DNA of 64,000 nt from Prado023 sp963697345 (GCA_963697345.1 CAVONS010000008.1:649385-713384); one strand, 5' to 3'; positions 39,543 to 49,525 are shown, counted from the stretch's first letter. Notes: a model not told the origin generated them from the letters alone. Made by a program: numbers and translations.

Positions 39543-41759
39543 GTGGAGGGTCCCGAGATCCACTCATCCGAGGCTGTCATCGACAATGGCGCCTACGGCA
39601 CCCGCACCATCCGCTTCGAGACCGGCCGCCTGGCCCGTCAGGCCGCCGGCTCCGCCGTGGCCTACCTCGACGAGGACACCATGCTGCTGTCGGCCACCAC
39701 GGCCGGCAAGCACCCCAAGGAGCAGTTCGACTTCTTCCCGCTGACCATCGACGTGGAGGAGCGGATGTACGCCGCAGGGCGCATCCCCGGCTCGTTCTTC
39801 CGTCGCGAGGGTCGGCCCAGTGAGGACGCGATCCTCACCTGCCGCCTCATCGACCGCCCGCTGCGCCCCACGTTCGTCAAGGGCCTGCGCAACGAGGTCC
39901 AGGTCGTCATCACGGTGATGAGCCTGAACCCCGCACACCTCTACGACGTCGTGGCCATCAACGCCGCGTCGATGTCGACCCAGCTCTCGGGCCTGCCCTT
40001 CTCCGGGCCGATCGGCGCCACGCGCGTCGCCCTGATCCGCGGCCAGTGGGTGGCGTTCCCGACCCACGAGCAGCTCGAGGGGGCCGTGTTCGACATGGTC
40101 GTCGCGGGCCGGGTCGCCGGTGACGACGTCGCCGTCATGATGGTCGAGGCAGAGGCCACCGTGGGCACCGTCGAGCTCGTCGCGGGTGGCTCGACCGCCC
40201 CGACCGAGCAGGTCGTCGCCGAGGGCCTGGACGCAGCCAAGGGCTTCATCCGCATCCTGTGCGACGCGCAGAGCGAGCTGGCCGCCAAGGCTGCCAAGCC
40301 CACCGCCGAGTTCCCCGTCTTCCCCGAGTACCAGCCCGACGCCTACGAGGCAGTCGAGGCAGCCGTCACCGACGAGCTGTCCGCCGCCCTCGTCATCGCC
40401 GACAAGCAGGCACGTGAGGCCGAGACCGACCGGGTCAAGGGCCTCGCGGCAGAGCGCCTCGCCGAGCAGTTCGCCGGCCGGGACAAGGAGATCAGTGCCT
40501 CGTTCCGCGCGCTGACCAAGAAGCTGGTCCGCCAGCGCGTGCTGCGCGACCAGGTGCGCATCGACGGTCGCGGCCTGACCGACATCCGGCCGCTGTCGGC
40601 CGAGGTCGAGGTCGTCCCGCGGGCGCACGGCTCCGCTCTGTTCGAGCGTGGCGAGACCCAGATCATGGGCGTGACCACCCTGAACATGCTCAAGATGGAG
40701 CAGCAGCTCGACACGTTGAGCCCGGAGACGCGCAAGCGCTACATGCACAACTACAACTTCCCGCCCTACAGCACCGGCGAGACCGGTCGTGTGGGTTCCC
40801 CCAAGCGTCGCGAGATCGGCCACGGCGCGCTGGCCGAGCGGGCGCTGCTGCCCGTCCTGCCCAGCAAGGAGGAGTTCCCCTACGCCATCCGGCAGGTCTC
40901 CGAGGCCCTGGGCTCCAACGGCTCCACGTCGATGGGCTCGGTGTGCGCCTCGACGCTGTCGCTGCTCAACGCCGGTGTGCCGCTGAAGTTCCCGGTCGCG
41001 GGCATCGCGATGGGCCTGGTCTCCGACCAGGTCGACGGCGAGACTCGCTACGTGGCGCTCACCGACATCCTCGGCGCGGAGGACGCCTTCGGCGACATGG
41101 ACTTCAAGGTCGCCGGCACCAAGGACTTCGTGACTGCGCTGCAGCTGGACACCAAGCTCGACGGCATCCCCGCCTCCGTGCTGGCCGCCGCGCTGACCCA
41201 GGCCCGCGACGCGCGCCTGGCGATCCTGGAGGTCATGGCCGAGGCCATCGACGTCCCCGACGAGATGAGCGTCCTCGCGCCGCGGATCATCACCGTGAAC
41301 ATCCCCGTCGACAAGATCGGTGAGGTCATCGGGCCCAAGGGCAAGATGATCAACACGATCCAGGACGACACGGGTGCTGACATCACCATCACCGACGACG
41401 GCACCATCTACATCGGTGCCACCAACGGCGAGTCGGCCGAGGCTGCGCGCGCGGCGATCAACGCGATCGCCAACCCGCAGATGCCCGAGGTCGGGGAGCG
41501 CTACCTGGGCACCGTGGTCAAGACCACGACGTTCGGCGCGTTCATCTCCCTGCTGCCCGGCAAGGACGGCCTGCTGCACATCAGCGAGCTGAAGAAGCTC
41601 TCGCCGGAGAAGCGGCGCATCGACAACGTCGAGGACGTCGTCCAGGTCGGCCAGAAGCTCCTGGTCGAGATCAAGGAGGTCGACTCCCGCGGCAAGCTGT
41701 CGCTGCAGCCGGTCCTCGAGGATGACGCCGCAGCCCCCGCCGGCGAGGGCGAGGCCTGA
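39543..41759 (+). CDS. pnp: Polyribonucleotide nucleotidyltransferase (PNPase)
   Basis: A 738-residue 3'-5' phosphorolytic exoribonuclease. Two RNase PH domains are separated by a helical linker: the first with AYLDEDTMLLSATTAGKH, FFPLTIDVEERMYAAG and SFFRREGRPSE; the second with RGETQIMG, KRYMHNYNFPPYSTGETGR and SEALGSNGSTSMGSVCAS, plus the catalytic Asp region. KH (IGKVIGPKGK-type, here VIGPKGKMINTIQDDTGAD) and S1 (GTVVKTTTFGAFISLLPGKDG) domains follow. The GTG at 39543 is preceded by AAGGAGG at the right distance. Confidence 0.98.
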   Translation: MEGPEIHSSEAVIDNGAYGTRTIRFETGRLARQAAGSAVAYLDEDTMLLSATTAGKHPKEQFDFFPLTIDVEERMYAAGRIPGSFFRREGRPSEDAILTCRLIDRPLRPTFVKGLRNEVQVVITVMSLNPAHLYDVVAINAASMSTQLSGLPFSGPIGATRVALIRGQWVAFPTHEQLEGAVFDMVVAGRVAGDDVAVMMVEAEATVGTVELVAGGSTAPTEQVVAEGLDAAKGFIRILCDAQSELAAKAAKPTAEFPVFPEYQPDAYEAVEAAVTDELSAALVIADKQAREAETDRVKGLAAERLAEQFAGRDKEISASFRALTKKLVRQRVLRDQVRIDGRGLTDIRPLSAEVEVVPRAHGSALFERGETQIMGVTTLNMLKMEQQLDTLSPETRKRYMHNYNFPPYSTGETGRVGSPKRREIGHGALAERALLPVLPSKEEFPYAIRQVSEALGSNGSTSMGSVCASTLSLLNAGVPLKFPVAGIAMGLVSDQVDGETRYVALTDILGAEDAFGDMDFKVAGTKDFVTALQLDTKLDGIPASVLAAALTQARDARLAILEVMAEAIDVPDEMSVLAPRIITVNIPVDKIGEVIGPKGKMINTIQDDTGADITITDDGTIYIGATNGESAEAARAAINAIANPQMPEVGERYLGTVVKTTTFGAFISLLPGKDGLLHISELKKLSPEKRRIDNVEDVVQVGQKLLVEIKEVDSRGKLSLQPVLEDDAAAPAGEGEA

Positions 41760-41764
41760 CCCAC

Positions 41765-43120
41765 ATGACGGCTGTGCTGCCCGGCTCCTGGACGATCAAT
41801 CCCGATCAGGAGCCGGGCTCCACCGTCACCCTGCTCACCCCCGATCAGGGCGGGTTGGTCCGTCGGACCGTCCTGCCCGGGGGGCTGCGCATCATCACCG
41901 AGCACGTCCCCGGAGTCCGCTCCGCTGCGTTCGGGATCTGGGTCGGAGTCGGCTCACGCGACGAGACCCAGGCCCAGATGGGCTCGGCGCACTACCTGGA
42001 GCACCTGCTGTTCAAGGGCACCAAGCGCCGGGAGTCCCTGGAGATCTCTTCTGCGCTGGACGCTGTCGGCGGGGAGATGAACGCCTTCACCGCCAAGGAG
42101 CACACGTGCTTCTACGCACGTGTCCTGGACCGCGACCTCCCGCTGGCCATCGACGTGATCAGCGACATCGTCACCTCCGCACTCCTGCGCCCCGAGGACG
42201 TCGACGCCGAGCGCGGCGTGATCCTCGAGGAGATCGCCATGCGCGACGACGATCCCTCCGACCTGGTCCACGACGAGTTCATGCTCGGCATGTACGGCGA
42301 CACCGAGCTGGGGCGTTCCATCCTCGGCACCCACGAGACCATCGAGGGCATCAGCCGCGATGCGATCGCCTCGTTCTACGCCGAGCGCTACCGCCCGGAG
42401 GCGATGGTCGTGGCTGCGGCCGGAGCCGTGGACCACGACGAGGTCGTTCGCCTGGTCACGCAGGCGTTCGCGTCCGCCGGCGCCCTGGGCGAGCCGCACG
42501 TGCGGCCGCTGCCCGCGCGCCGGGGCGGACCCGATGTGCCCACCACTCCAGGGATCCGGGTCATCTCACGTCCCACGGAGCAGGCGCACATCCTGCTCGG
42601 AGTTCCCGGCGTCGCCCGGGCCGACGCACGCCGCTACACCCTCAGCGTCCTGAGCACCGCCCTGGGCGGGGGCATGTCCTCCCGACTGTTCCAGGAGATC
42701 CGCGAGCGGCGCGGCCTGGCCTACTCCGTCTACGCGTTCAGCACCGGGTACTCCGACGTGGGCCTGTTCGGCGCCTATGCCGGCTGCCTGCCGGGCAAGG
42801 TGGACCAGGTCATCGAACTCGCGGTGGCCGGCCTCGACGAGGTGGCTCGCAACGGCCTGACCGCCGAGGAGCTCGAGCGTGGCAAGGGACAGACGAAGGG
42901 TTCGATCGTCCTGGGGATGGAGGACACCGGTTCCCGCATGAGCCGGATCGGCAGTGCCGACATCTCCACCGGCGACCTGCCGAGCATCGACGGCCTGCTG
43001 GCCCGCATCGACGCGATCACGCTGGACGACATCGCACGCGAGGCGGCCACGATCCTCTCCGCACCCAAGTCGCTGACCGTGATCGGTCCGTTCGAGGAGT
43101 CCCGGGTCTTCACGGTGTGA
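41765..43120 (+). CDS. M16 family metallopeptidase (processing-protease type)
   Basis: A 451-residue zinc peptidase related to PepR and mitochondrial processing peptidase. The inverted zinc motif HxxEH is AHYLEHLLFKGT, the distal Glu lies in ERGVILEEIAM, and the C-terminal half has QAHILLGVPG, LSTALGGGMSSRLFQEIRE (near the substrate-binding R/Y pair) and RRGLAYSVYAF. The ATG is 5 bp after the pnp stop, so it is co-transcribed with pnp, the arrangement found in mycobacteria and streptomycetes. The substrate is unknown. Confidence 0.95.
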   Translation: MTAVLPGSWTINPDQEPGSTVTLLTPDQGGLVRRTVLPGGLRIITEHVPGVRSAAFGIWVGVGSRDETQAQMGSAHYLEHLLFKGTKRRESLEISSALDAVGGEMNAFTAKEHTCFYARVLDRDLPLAIDVISDIVTSALLRPEDVDAERGVILEEIAMRDDDPSDLVHDEFMLGMYGDTELGRSILGTHETIEGISRDAIASFYAERYRPEAMVVAAAGAVDHDEVVRLVTQAFASAGALGEPHVRPLPARRGGPDVPTTPGIRVISRPTEQAHILLGVPGVARADARRYTLSVLSTALGGGMSSRLFQEIRERRGLAYSVYAFSTGYSDVGLFGAYAGCLPGKVDQVIELAVAGLDEVARNGLTAEELERGKGQTKGSIVLGMEDTGSRMSRIGSADISTGDLPSIDGLLARIDAITLDDIAREAATILSAPKSLTVIGPFEESRVFTV

Positions 43121-43163
43121 GGGCCCGTCGAGCGCCGTCCCGGCGTCGGGTCCACTCGGGTGG

Positions 43164-43169
43164 GACAAT
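43164..43169 (+). promoter_or_regulatory. Leaderless -10 box of dapB
   Basis: GACAAT is followed by 6 nt and the GTG at 43176. It is weaker than the TAGNCT boxes but has the same spacing. Confidence 0.4.
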
Positions 43170-43175
43170 GCCCGC

Positions 43176-43928
43176 GTGACGATTCGTGTGGGTGTGCTGG
43201 GCGCCCGTGGGCGCATGGGTTCCGAGGTGGTCCGGGCACTGTTCGATGCGCCCGGCCTGGAGGCGGTCGCCAGCCTCGACGTCGGTGACGACCTGCGGGA
43301 GCTGGTCGACGAGGGCGCCCAGGTGGTGGTCGACTTCACCCATCCCGAGTCGGTGATGGGCAATCTCGAGTTCGCCATCGGCGCCGGGATCCATCCCGTG
43401 GTCGGAACCACCGGTTTCGACGAACGGCGTCTGGCGGAGGTGCGCGGCTGGCTCGATGCGGCCCCCGGTGTCGGCTGCGTGATCGCACCGAACTTCGGCA
43501 TCGCAGCCGTGCTCATGATGCGCTTCGCCGCCGCCGCTGCGCCGCACTTCGAGTCCGTCGAGATCGTGGAGATGCATCACCCGCGCAAGGCCGACGCCCC
43601 CTCGGGGACAGCCGCCCGGACGGCCCAGCTCATCGCCGCCGCACGTGAGTCCGCCGGCAGCCCCGACATGCCCGATGCCACGACCTCGTCCCTGGACGGG
43701 GCGCGTGGAGCCATCGTGGACGGGATCCACGTCCATTCGGTGCGCCTGCAGGGGCTCGTGGCCCATCAGGAGGTGCTGCTCGGCGGGCCGGGGGAGACCC
43801 TGACCATCCGCCATGACTCCTTCGACCGTGCGTCCTTCATGCCCGGTGTGCTGCTGGCCATCCGCAGCGTGCAGGCGACCCCGGGGCTGACCATCGGCAT
43901 CGATGGCTTCCTCGGACTCGACGGCTGA
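43176..43928 (+). CDS. dapB: 4-hydroxy-tetrahydrodipicolinate reductase
   Basis: The NAD(P)H-dependent step of lysine/diaminopimelate synthesis after DapA. The Rossmann motif is VGVLGARGRMGSEVV, followed by VDFTHPESVM, GTTGF, APNFGIAAVLMMRF, the signature EMHHPRKADAPSGTA with the catalytic His and Lys, and GIHVHSVRLQGLVAHQEV. Length is 250 residues. The GTG at 43176 begins right at the Rossmann strand. dapA lies 14 kb away in the same orientation, as in mycobacteria. Confidence 0.97.
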   Translation: MTIRVGVLGARGRMGSEVVRALFDAPGLEAVASLDVGDDLRELVDEGAQVVVDFTHPESVMGNLEFAIGAGIHPVVGTTGFDERRLAEVRGWLDAAPGVGCVIAPNFGIAAVLMMRFAAAAAPHFESVEIVEMHHPRKADAPSGTAARTAQLIAAARESAGSPDMPDATTSSLDGARGAIVDGIHVHSVRLQGLVAHQEVLLGGPGETLTIRHDSFDRASFMPGVLLAIRSVQATPGLTIGIDGFLGLDG

Positions 43929-43939
43929 GAATCGCGTCC

Positions 43940-44413
43940 ATGACCGGCAAGCGGATGGCCGTGGTGATGGCCGTGCTGCTCGGCGCCTACCTGTTCTTCT
44001 CCGCCTCGCGGGCCGTCGACTTCATGCGCGCCGGGGGGCTCGTCCCCACCCTGCTCGGCCTGGCGATCCTCGCCCTGCCCGTGATCGGCCTGTGGGCGCT
44101 GTGGCGCGAGTGGCAGTTCGGGCAGGCGACCCAGCGCCTCGGCCAGGAGCTATCCGCACGGGGCGAGCTGCCCATCGATGACCTCCCGCGACGTCCCTCC
44201 GGCCGGCCGGAACGTGCCGCGGCCGACGCCCGCTTCGCCGAGGTGCGGGTCCGCGTCGAGGCCGATCCCGATGCCTGGGAGCGCTGGTTCGAGCTGTCCA
44301 CGGCCTACGACGCAGCCGGGGACCGCAAGCGCGCACGCCAGGCGATGCGCCGGGCGATCGCGCTGCACAACGCAGCGGCGCCGCCATCCACGGGGGACAG
44401 CGGCGCCGCTTGA
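43940..44413 (+). CDS. Conserved actinobacterial membrane protein with TPR-like tail (157 aa)
   Basis: Two N-terminal membrane helices (MAVVMAVLLGAYLFFSA and LVPTLLGLAILALPVIGLWALW) are followed by a basic linker (ELPIDDLPRRPSGRPER) and a single TPR-like unit: DPDAWERWFELSTAYDAAGD, then RKRARQAMRRAI. The ATG at 43940 is 11 bp after dapB, suggesting one operon. Proteins of this layout occur next to dapB in other Actinomycetes (from memory); their function is unknown. The cytoplasmic TPR unit suggests a protein-binding role, which is inference. Confidence 0.8.
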   Translation: MTGKRMAVVMAVLLGAYLFFSASRAVDFMRAGGLVPTLLGLAILALPVIGLWALWREWQFGQATQRLGQELSARGELPIDDLPRRPSGRPERAAADARFAEVRVRVEADPDAWERWFELSTAYDAAGDRKRARQAMRRAIALHNAAAPPSTGDSGAA

Positions 44414-44429
44414 GGTGCGCAGGACGCGG

Positions 44430-45068
44430 TCAGTCGGTGACGACCTCGCCCACAGTGACCTCGCCGATGACGCGCTTGCCCGCGGAACGCAGCTGGAAGG
44501 CTCCGAAGATCTCCACGAGGCCGATCAGGATCAGGGTCAGACCCACGATCCAGACGAGGGCGGTCAGCGTGATGCTCGGCCACAGGAGGATGGCGGCACC
44601 GGCCGCCAGGCCGATGACTCCCGAGGTGAGGGTCAGGCCACGGCCCGGCATGCCCTTGGGCGCCTGGATCCCGGCCACGACCTCGATGATGCCGCGCATC
44701 ACCCAGCCGATCCCGACGACGATCACCAGGATGGCGATCGCCTGCGTGACGCCGCGGAAGGCGATGAGGCCCAGGGCAATGGAGATCGCACCGGAGATGG
44801 CCGTCAGCACTCGCGCCCCTGCGGAGCGATCCGGCTGGGTGAAGCTGGCCACGAGGCCGAAGACGCCGCTGATCAGCAGCGAGATGCCGAGCAGGACGGC
44901 GGCAACTGCCACCGTCTTCTCGGGCCAGACGATCATGGCGACGCCGAGGCCGCCGGTGAGGATGCCGAAGGTGAGCAGCACGCCCCAGTGCTTGGAGGCC
45001 GCGACGATGTCGTCGGCCCGGAGGGCCTCGACCGGCTGGGCGGTCGAGTAGTCGTTCGAGGTGGTCAT
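44430..45068 (-). CDS. HdeD/DUF308 family membrane protein
   Basis: A 212-residue protein with six predicted membrane helices in three pairs, the DUF308/HdeD repeat pattern: GVLLTFGILTGGLGVAMIVWP, VAAVLLGISLLISGVFGLV, ISGAISIALGLIAF, AILVIVVGIGWVMRGIIEVV, GVIGLAAGAAILLWP and WIVGLTLILIGLVEIFGAF. The repeated A-x-xLLGxxxLISG / GIGWVMRG positions are diagnostic. In E. coli HdeD is linked to acid resistance; no such evidence exists here. The ATG at 45068 follows AAGGA. Confidence 0.88.
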   Translation of the reverse strand: MTTSNDYSTAQPVEALRADDIVAASKHWGVLLTFGILTGGLGVAMIVWPEKTVAVAAVLLGISLLISGVFGLVASFTQPDRSAGARVLTAISGAISIALGLIAFRGVTQAIAILVIVVGIGWVMRGIIEVVAGIQAPKGMPGRGLTLTSGVIGLAAGAAILLWPSITLTALVWIVGLTLILIGLVEIFGAFQLRSAGKRVIGEVTVGEVVTD

Positions 45069-45214
45069 GAGGATCCTTGTTCTGAGGAAACACGCCCAGA
45101 TGGACATGTCGTGGCCCCAACCTGCCCGGTGCAGTGGGGGGTCAAACCCGATCAACCGGGCAATCTGGATCACACCAGGGCGCACGGATCACGGGGCCCA
45201 CCACATCCTTGGCC

Positions 45215-45988
45215 TCAGCCCCGCGACCGTCGCGCGGCGGCCACTGCGCTGACTCCGTACCCGCCACCGAACAGGGCGGCATGCACCAGCAGGGGCCACA
45301 CCTGGTGCAGGGCAGTGCGACGGCGCCATCCCGGGGCCAGGGGAGTCACCTCCTGGTACCCGGCGAGGATGCTCTCGAGATGCGGCGCCCCGAAGAGGGC
45401 CAGCATCGCGAGGTCCGACTCAGGGTGCCCCCCGTGCGCCGCCGGGTCGATCACCCACACCTGCCCGTCGGCCCCCCACAGGACGTTGCCGCTCCACAGG
45501 TCCCCATGGACCCGGGCCGGGGAGGTTGGCTCCCCGGTGTCGATCTGCCCGTCGAGCAGGTCGGCCACGAGCTGGTCCACCTCCACGACCATCGTCGGCT
45601 CCAGGCCACCGCGATCACGTGCCATCCGGGCGGTTGCCGCCACCCGGTCCAGTGCCCAGAACTCGGTGAAGGTCTCGCGCTGGGCGTAGGGCATCGCCAG
45701 CTCCCCGATCCACCCGTGCGGCCCGGGCGCCTGTGGGGGAGCGCACCCGAACGCCGGGGCCCCAGCCCGGTGCATCACTGCCAGTCGGCCGCCGAACTCG
45801 TGGGCCATCGCAGAGGTGGCGGGCCCCTCGACCACGCGAGCGATACCCAACCGAGAGGCACTCACCTCGACGACCTCCGGGACAGGTGGGCCGTTCGGCA
45901 CAGCGATCCACGCGAGGCCAGCGGCTTCCGTGGCGAGGAACTGCTCAGCCCCCGGCCCACTGCGGTGCTTCCCATGGACGTCAGGCAC
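45215..45988 (-). CDS. Fructosamine kinase family protein
   Basis: A 257-residue aminoglycoside-phosphotransferase-fold kinase of the fructosamine-3-kinase family, which phosphorylates ketoamines on glycated amines or proteins. The catalytic loop is RVHGDLWSGNVLW and the metal-binding segment VIDPAAHGGHPESDLAMLALFG. The N-terminal lobe is short (FLATEAAGLAWIAVPNGPPVPEV), as in bacterial members. The GTG at 45988 has a CATGAT 6 nt upstream and may be leaderless. It is divergent from the HAD gene. Confidence 0.9.
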   Translation of the reverse strand: MPDVHGKHRSGPGAEQFLATEAAGLAWIAVPNGPPVPEVVEVSASRLGIARVVEGPATSAMAHEFGGRLAVMHRAGAPAFGCAPPQAPGPHGWIGELAMPYAQRETFTEFWALDRVAATARMARDRGGLEPTMVVEVDQLVADLLDGQIDTGEPTSPARVHGDLWSGNVLWGADGQVWVIDPAAHGGHPESDLAMLALFGAPHLESILAGYQEVTPLAPGWRRRTALHQVWPLLVHAALFGGGYGVSAVAAARRSRG

Positions 45989-46057
45989 GCCGTCATCATG
46001 CCAACGTCTCAACGGAGAACCGAACGCGCCGCCACGATCCAGTGGGAGGATGGTGGG

Positions 46058-46918
46058 GTGACCGCATCCCGACCCAACCAGGACCCCGTGGAACCCCCTG
46101 TCCTCGACCACGTTCCCGACATCCGCCTGATCGCCTGTGACATGGACGGCACGCTGCTCGACGACGACGACCTGATCCACGACGAGTTCTGGCCGCTGAT
46201 CCAGACGCTGCACGAGCGGCATGTGGTCTTCTGCCCGGCCTCGGGTCGGCAGTACTTCAACCTCCTGGAGCGCTTCGAGCCCATCGCAGACGACGTCATC
46301 TTCATCGCCGAGAACGGCACACTCGTGATGCGGGGCGGCCAGGAGCTGAGCTCGGACTGCCTCGAGCCGGCTGTGGCACAGGAACTGGTCCTGATCGCCC
46401 GCGGGCTCAGCGACAGCGGAGCCGATGTGGGCGCGGTGCTGTGCGGCAAGAACTCGGCCTACATCGAACGCACCGATGACCCCTTCCGCGACGAGGTCGA
46501 CAAGTACTACCACCGCCTTCAGGTGGTCGATGACCTTATCGCTGTCGACGACGACATCCTCAAGGTGGCGATCTACGACTTCGAGTCCTCCGAGCGCGTG
46601 TCTGCGCCCGCCTTCGCCCACCTGCGCGACACCCACCAGGTGGTCGTGTCCGGGCAGCACTGGCTCGACGTCATGGACCTGCACGCCAACAAGGGCGCTG
46701 GCATCCGACACATCCAGGAGGCCCTGGGCATCACGGCCGACCAGACCATGGTGTTCGGCGACTTCCTCAACGACCTGGAGATGATGGACGAGGCGACCTA
46801 CTCCTTCGCGATGGCCAATGCCCATCCCGAGCTCGCCGCGCGGGCCCGCTACCGCGCGCCCGGGAACACCGACAACGGCGTCGTGCGCACGATCCGCAGC
46901 GTCCTGAGGCTGGCGTGA
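46058..46918 (+). CDS. Cof-type HAD-superfamily phosphatase
   Basis: A 286-residue haloacid-dehalogenase phosphatase of the Cof/YbiV type (C2B cap). Motif I is CDMDGTLLDDD, motif II CPASGRQY, motif III Lys in DLHANKGAGIRHI and motif IV FGDFLNDLEMM. The likely substrates are sugar phosphates or phosphorylated cofactors. The GTG at 46058 follows GGGAGG. The stop overlaps the next gene's GTG by 4 bp, so the two are coupled. Confidence 0.93.
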   Translation: MTASRPNQDPVEPPVLDHVPDIRLIACDMDGTLLDDDDLIHDEFWPLIQTLHERHVVFCPASGRQYFNLLERFEPIADDVIFIAENGTLVMRGGQELSSDCLEPAVAQELVLIARGLSDSGADVGAVLCGKNSAYIERTDDPFRDEVDKYYHRLQVVDDLIAVDDDILKVAIYDFESSERVSAPAFAHLRDTHQVVVSGQHWLDVMDLHANKGAGIRHIQEALGITADQTMVFGDFLNDLEMMDEATYSFAMANAHPELAARARYRAPGNTDNGVVRTIRSVLRLA

Positions 46919-47911
46919 CCCACCTGATCAACGAGAGGTTCACCCCGGCGCCGCCATGGCTGACCGGCAACCTGCAGACGGTCGCCGACCGTGTCCACCC
47001 GCGGACCCACGACCTTGCCGCCGTCGCCGACGAGCAACGACTCCTCGTCCCGATGGACGACGACTCCGGTGATGCCCTGGCAGTGCGGGCTGCACCGACC
47101 ATTGATCGCCCCCCGACTCGATCGACCCATCGTCCTGGTGGTGCACGGCCTGGGCGGGTCCATCGACTCCACCTATGTCCGAGCGTCCACCCTGGGACTG
47201 CTGCGTGCCGGGTACTCAGTCGCCCGCGTGGACCTGCGTGGGGTCGGGGACTCCTCCGAGCACTGCCGCATGCTCTACCACGGCGGACGCTCCGGGGATC
47301 TTCGCAGTGTTCTGCGCGCGCTTGCCAGTGAACCGGGAGCCGACGGTGTGGCCATCATGGGCTTCTCCTTGGGCGGCAACGTCACGCTGAAGCTCCTGGG
47401 GGAGCCGTTGGAGGGGATCCCGGTCCGAGCCGGGGTGTCGGTCTCCGCGCCGCTGGACCTCAGCGTCGGCAACGAGCACCTGCAGCGGCGCATGTTCGGG
47501 CTCTACGAGAAGTTCCTCGTCAGCAAGCTCAAGTCCGACACGGCACACTCCGGGCTGGCCCTCACCGACCAGGAACGTGCCGCCATCGCGAAGGTCAGCA
47601 CGCTCACCGAGTTCGACGACCTCATCACCGCCAAGCACAACGGGTGGCGGGACGCCGCGGAGTACTACGCGGTGAACTCCAGCGTGCAGTTCCTGCCGCA
47701 CATCACGGTCCCCACCCTGGTCGTGCATGCCGTCGACGATCCGATGATCCCCGCCGGTCCGTACCAGGCCGTGGACTGGGGCCAGTTGGAGTCCTCCACG
47801 CCTGTGCGCAGGGCGATCACCCGCACCGGGGGCCATGTGGGCTTCCACGAGCGTGGTGCGGCCCTGCCTTGGTACGTGGCGCGCGCTGTCCGGTTCCTCG
47901 ACGCCGCCTGA
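46915..47911 (+). pseudogene. YheT-family alpha/beta hydrolase, interrupted by a 1-base shift
   Basis: The reading frame starts at the GTG (46915) with RFTPAPPWLTGNLQTV, the YheT N-terminal signature. It runs off frame at a six-C run (47109-47114) and continues one base later as PIVLVVHGLGGSIDSTYV, GFSLGGN (nucleophile Ser), VDDPMIP (Asp) and GGHVGFHE (His). Removing one C restores 331 codons with all catalytic residues, so this is probably a sequencing or assembly error and not a true pseudogene. The family is esterase/lipase-like with unknown physiological substrate. It is coupled to the HAD phosphatase upstream and ends 9 bp from the convergent kinase. Confidence 0.88.
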
Positions 47912-47920
47912 TCCCGCCCC

Positions 47921-49525
47921 TCAGGGCGCATTCAGACGCGCGAACAGATGCTTCGTTGCCGGGTACAGGTCGGCGAACACCTCGTAGTTGCGGTCGTGGA
48001 CCGCACGGACGTCCGGGTCCGGCGTGAACCGCGCACGCACCTGCACGGTGGAAGCGGCGGCGTCGAGGCTCGCGAACCAGCCGGCACCCCAGGCCGCCAC
48101 CAGGGCCGCACCGGCCGCGCCCGCGTTCTGGGCGTCCGCGACCGAGGCCACGGGGTGACCGGTGACGTCGGAAAGGATCTGGCTCGTGGCGTCCGACACG
48201 GCCCCACCGCCGGCGAAGCGCAGCTCCCGGGACGGCGTGACCTTGCGTCCCTGGGCCGCCAGGAGCATCCGCTTGTTGTACGCGATGCCCTCGACGACCG
48301 CGCGGATCATCTGGCGCTTGCCGGTGTCCAGGCCGATGTTGAGGAACATGCCCCGCACGTGCGGGTCCTCGAACGGGGACCGGCTCCCGTGCAGCCAGGG
48401 GGCGAACAGCAGCCCACCCGATCCGGCGGGCACCTCGGAGATCGTGGTCGTGAGGTAGTCGATGAGGGAGGCGTACTCCTCGTCGTGCCCGCTGGGGCGC
48501 TCCTGGGCGTCGAGGTACACGCCGATCTCGTCGCGGGCCAGGTGGTCGCGCACCCACTCGAGGCACTTGCCGGAGGTCTCCTGCTCACCGAAGTAGTTGT
48601 ACCGCCCCGCTTCGGCCCCCGGGACCGAGGCCATCATCGTGCGCACGTCGACGACCCGCTTGTCGGTCACGGTGGAGACCCAGCCACTCGTGCCGACGTA
48701 GATGTGTGTCTGCCCGACCCGCGTGGCGCCGGCGCCCACGCCGATCAGGGAGGCATCCCCGCCACCGGCGAAGACTGCCGTGCCCTCGGCGAGTCCCAGT
48801 TCCGTGGCCGCCGCAGGTGAGAGTGCGCCGACCTCCTTCGCGAGCCCCACGATCTCCGGCAGGTGTCGAGGATCCACCCGCAGCCGCTCGACCAGCCACG
48901 GGCTCCACTCGCAGCGTCCCTCGCGGGTGTCGGCCAGGAAGGTGGCGAACGCGGAGTCACTGCTCATGGTGAACCGTCCGGTGCAGCGTGCCGTGAGGTA
49001 GTCCTTGGCATCGAGCCACTTGTGCACACGGGCGAAGTCGTTCGGCTCCTCGTCGGCCACTCGCAGGTACTTCCACAAGGGGTCCTTGGCGCTGGCTGCG
49101 ACCCCGCCAGCAATCCGCAGCCACGGAAGCAGGAGCGTGGCTCCGATGCCCGCCACCCGCGGGCCGCCCCGGGTCAGCTCAGCCATACGACTCGTCGGGC
49201 GCTGGTCCAGGTAGCTCAGGGCAGGACGGACGGCTCGACCCGAGGAGTCGACCAGTACCAGGCACTGCATCTGGGCACAGAACGTCAGGCCGCCCACGTC
49301 GTCAGGCCGGGCCTGAGCGGCCTCGAGCAGCTCGGGGATGGAGTCCGCGAGTGCTGCCCACCAGTCCTGGGGGTCCTGTTCGGCAGTCCCGTCGGCGCCG
49401 ATGTGCAGTGCAAGCGGCCGGCTCGTCGCGGCGCGCGAACTGAGCTGCTCACCGACCTCGTAGAGGCACGTCTTCAACGACGTGGTGCCCAGGTCGACGG
49501 CCAGCAGCAGAGGGGGGACGGCCAT
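47921..49525 (-). CDS. FGGY-family carbohydrate kinase
   Basis: A 534-residue sugar kinase of the xylulokinase-like branch. The N-terminal ATPase lobe has LLAVDLGTTSLKTCLYEVG; GGLTFCAQMQCLVLVD and SYLDQRPTSRM follow. The C-terminal lobe has FAGGGDASLIGVGAGA, HIYVGTSGWVSTVT, LLFAPWLHGSRSPFEDPHVRG and RFAGGGAVSDATSQILSDVTG with the adenosine motif. The sugar cannot be fixed from sequence. The ATG at 49525 is 89 bp from the divergent aminotransferase start. With that gene and the aldolase it probably forms one catabolic unit. Confidence 0.9.
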   Translation of the reverse strand: MAVPPLLLAVDLGTTSLKTCLYEVGEQLSSRAATSRPLALHIGADGTAEQDPQDWWAALADSIPELLEAAQARPDDVGGLTFCAQMQCLVLVDSSGRAVRPALSYLDQRPTSRMAELTRGGPRVAGIGATLLLPWLRIAGGVAASAKDPLWKYLRVADEEPNDFARVHKWLDAKDYLTARCTGRFTMSSDSAFATFLADTREGRCEWSPWLVERLRVDPRHLPEIVGLAKEVGALSPAAATELGLAEGTAVFAGGGDASLIGVGAGATRVGQTHIYVGTSGWVSTVTDKRVVDVRTMMASVPGAEAGRYNYFGEQETSGKCLEWVRDHLARDEIGVYLDAQERPSGHDEEYASLIDYLTTTISEVPAGSGGLLFAPWLHGSRSPFEDPHVRGMFLNIGLDTGKRQMIRAVVEGIAYNKRMLLAAQGRKVTPSRELRFAGGGAVSDATSQILSDVTGHPVASVADAQNAGAAGAALVAAWGAGWFASLDAAASTVQVRARFTPDPDVRAVHDRNYEVFADLYPATKHLFARLNAP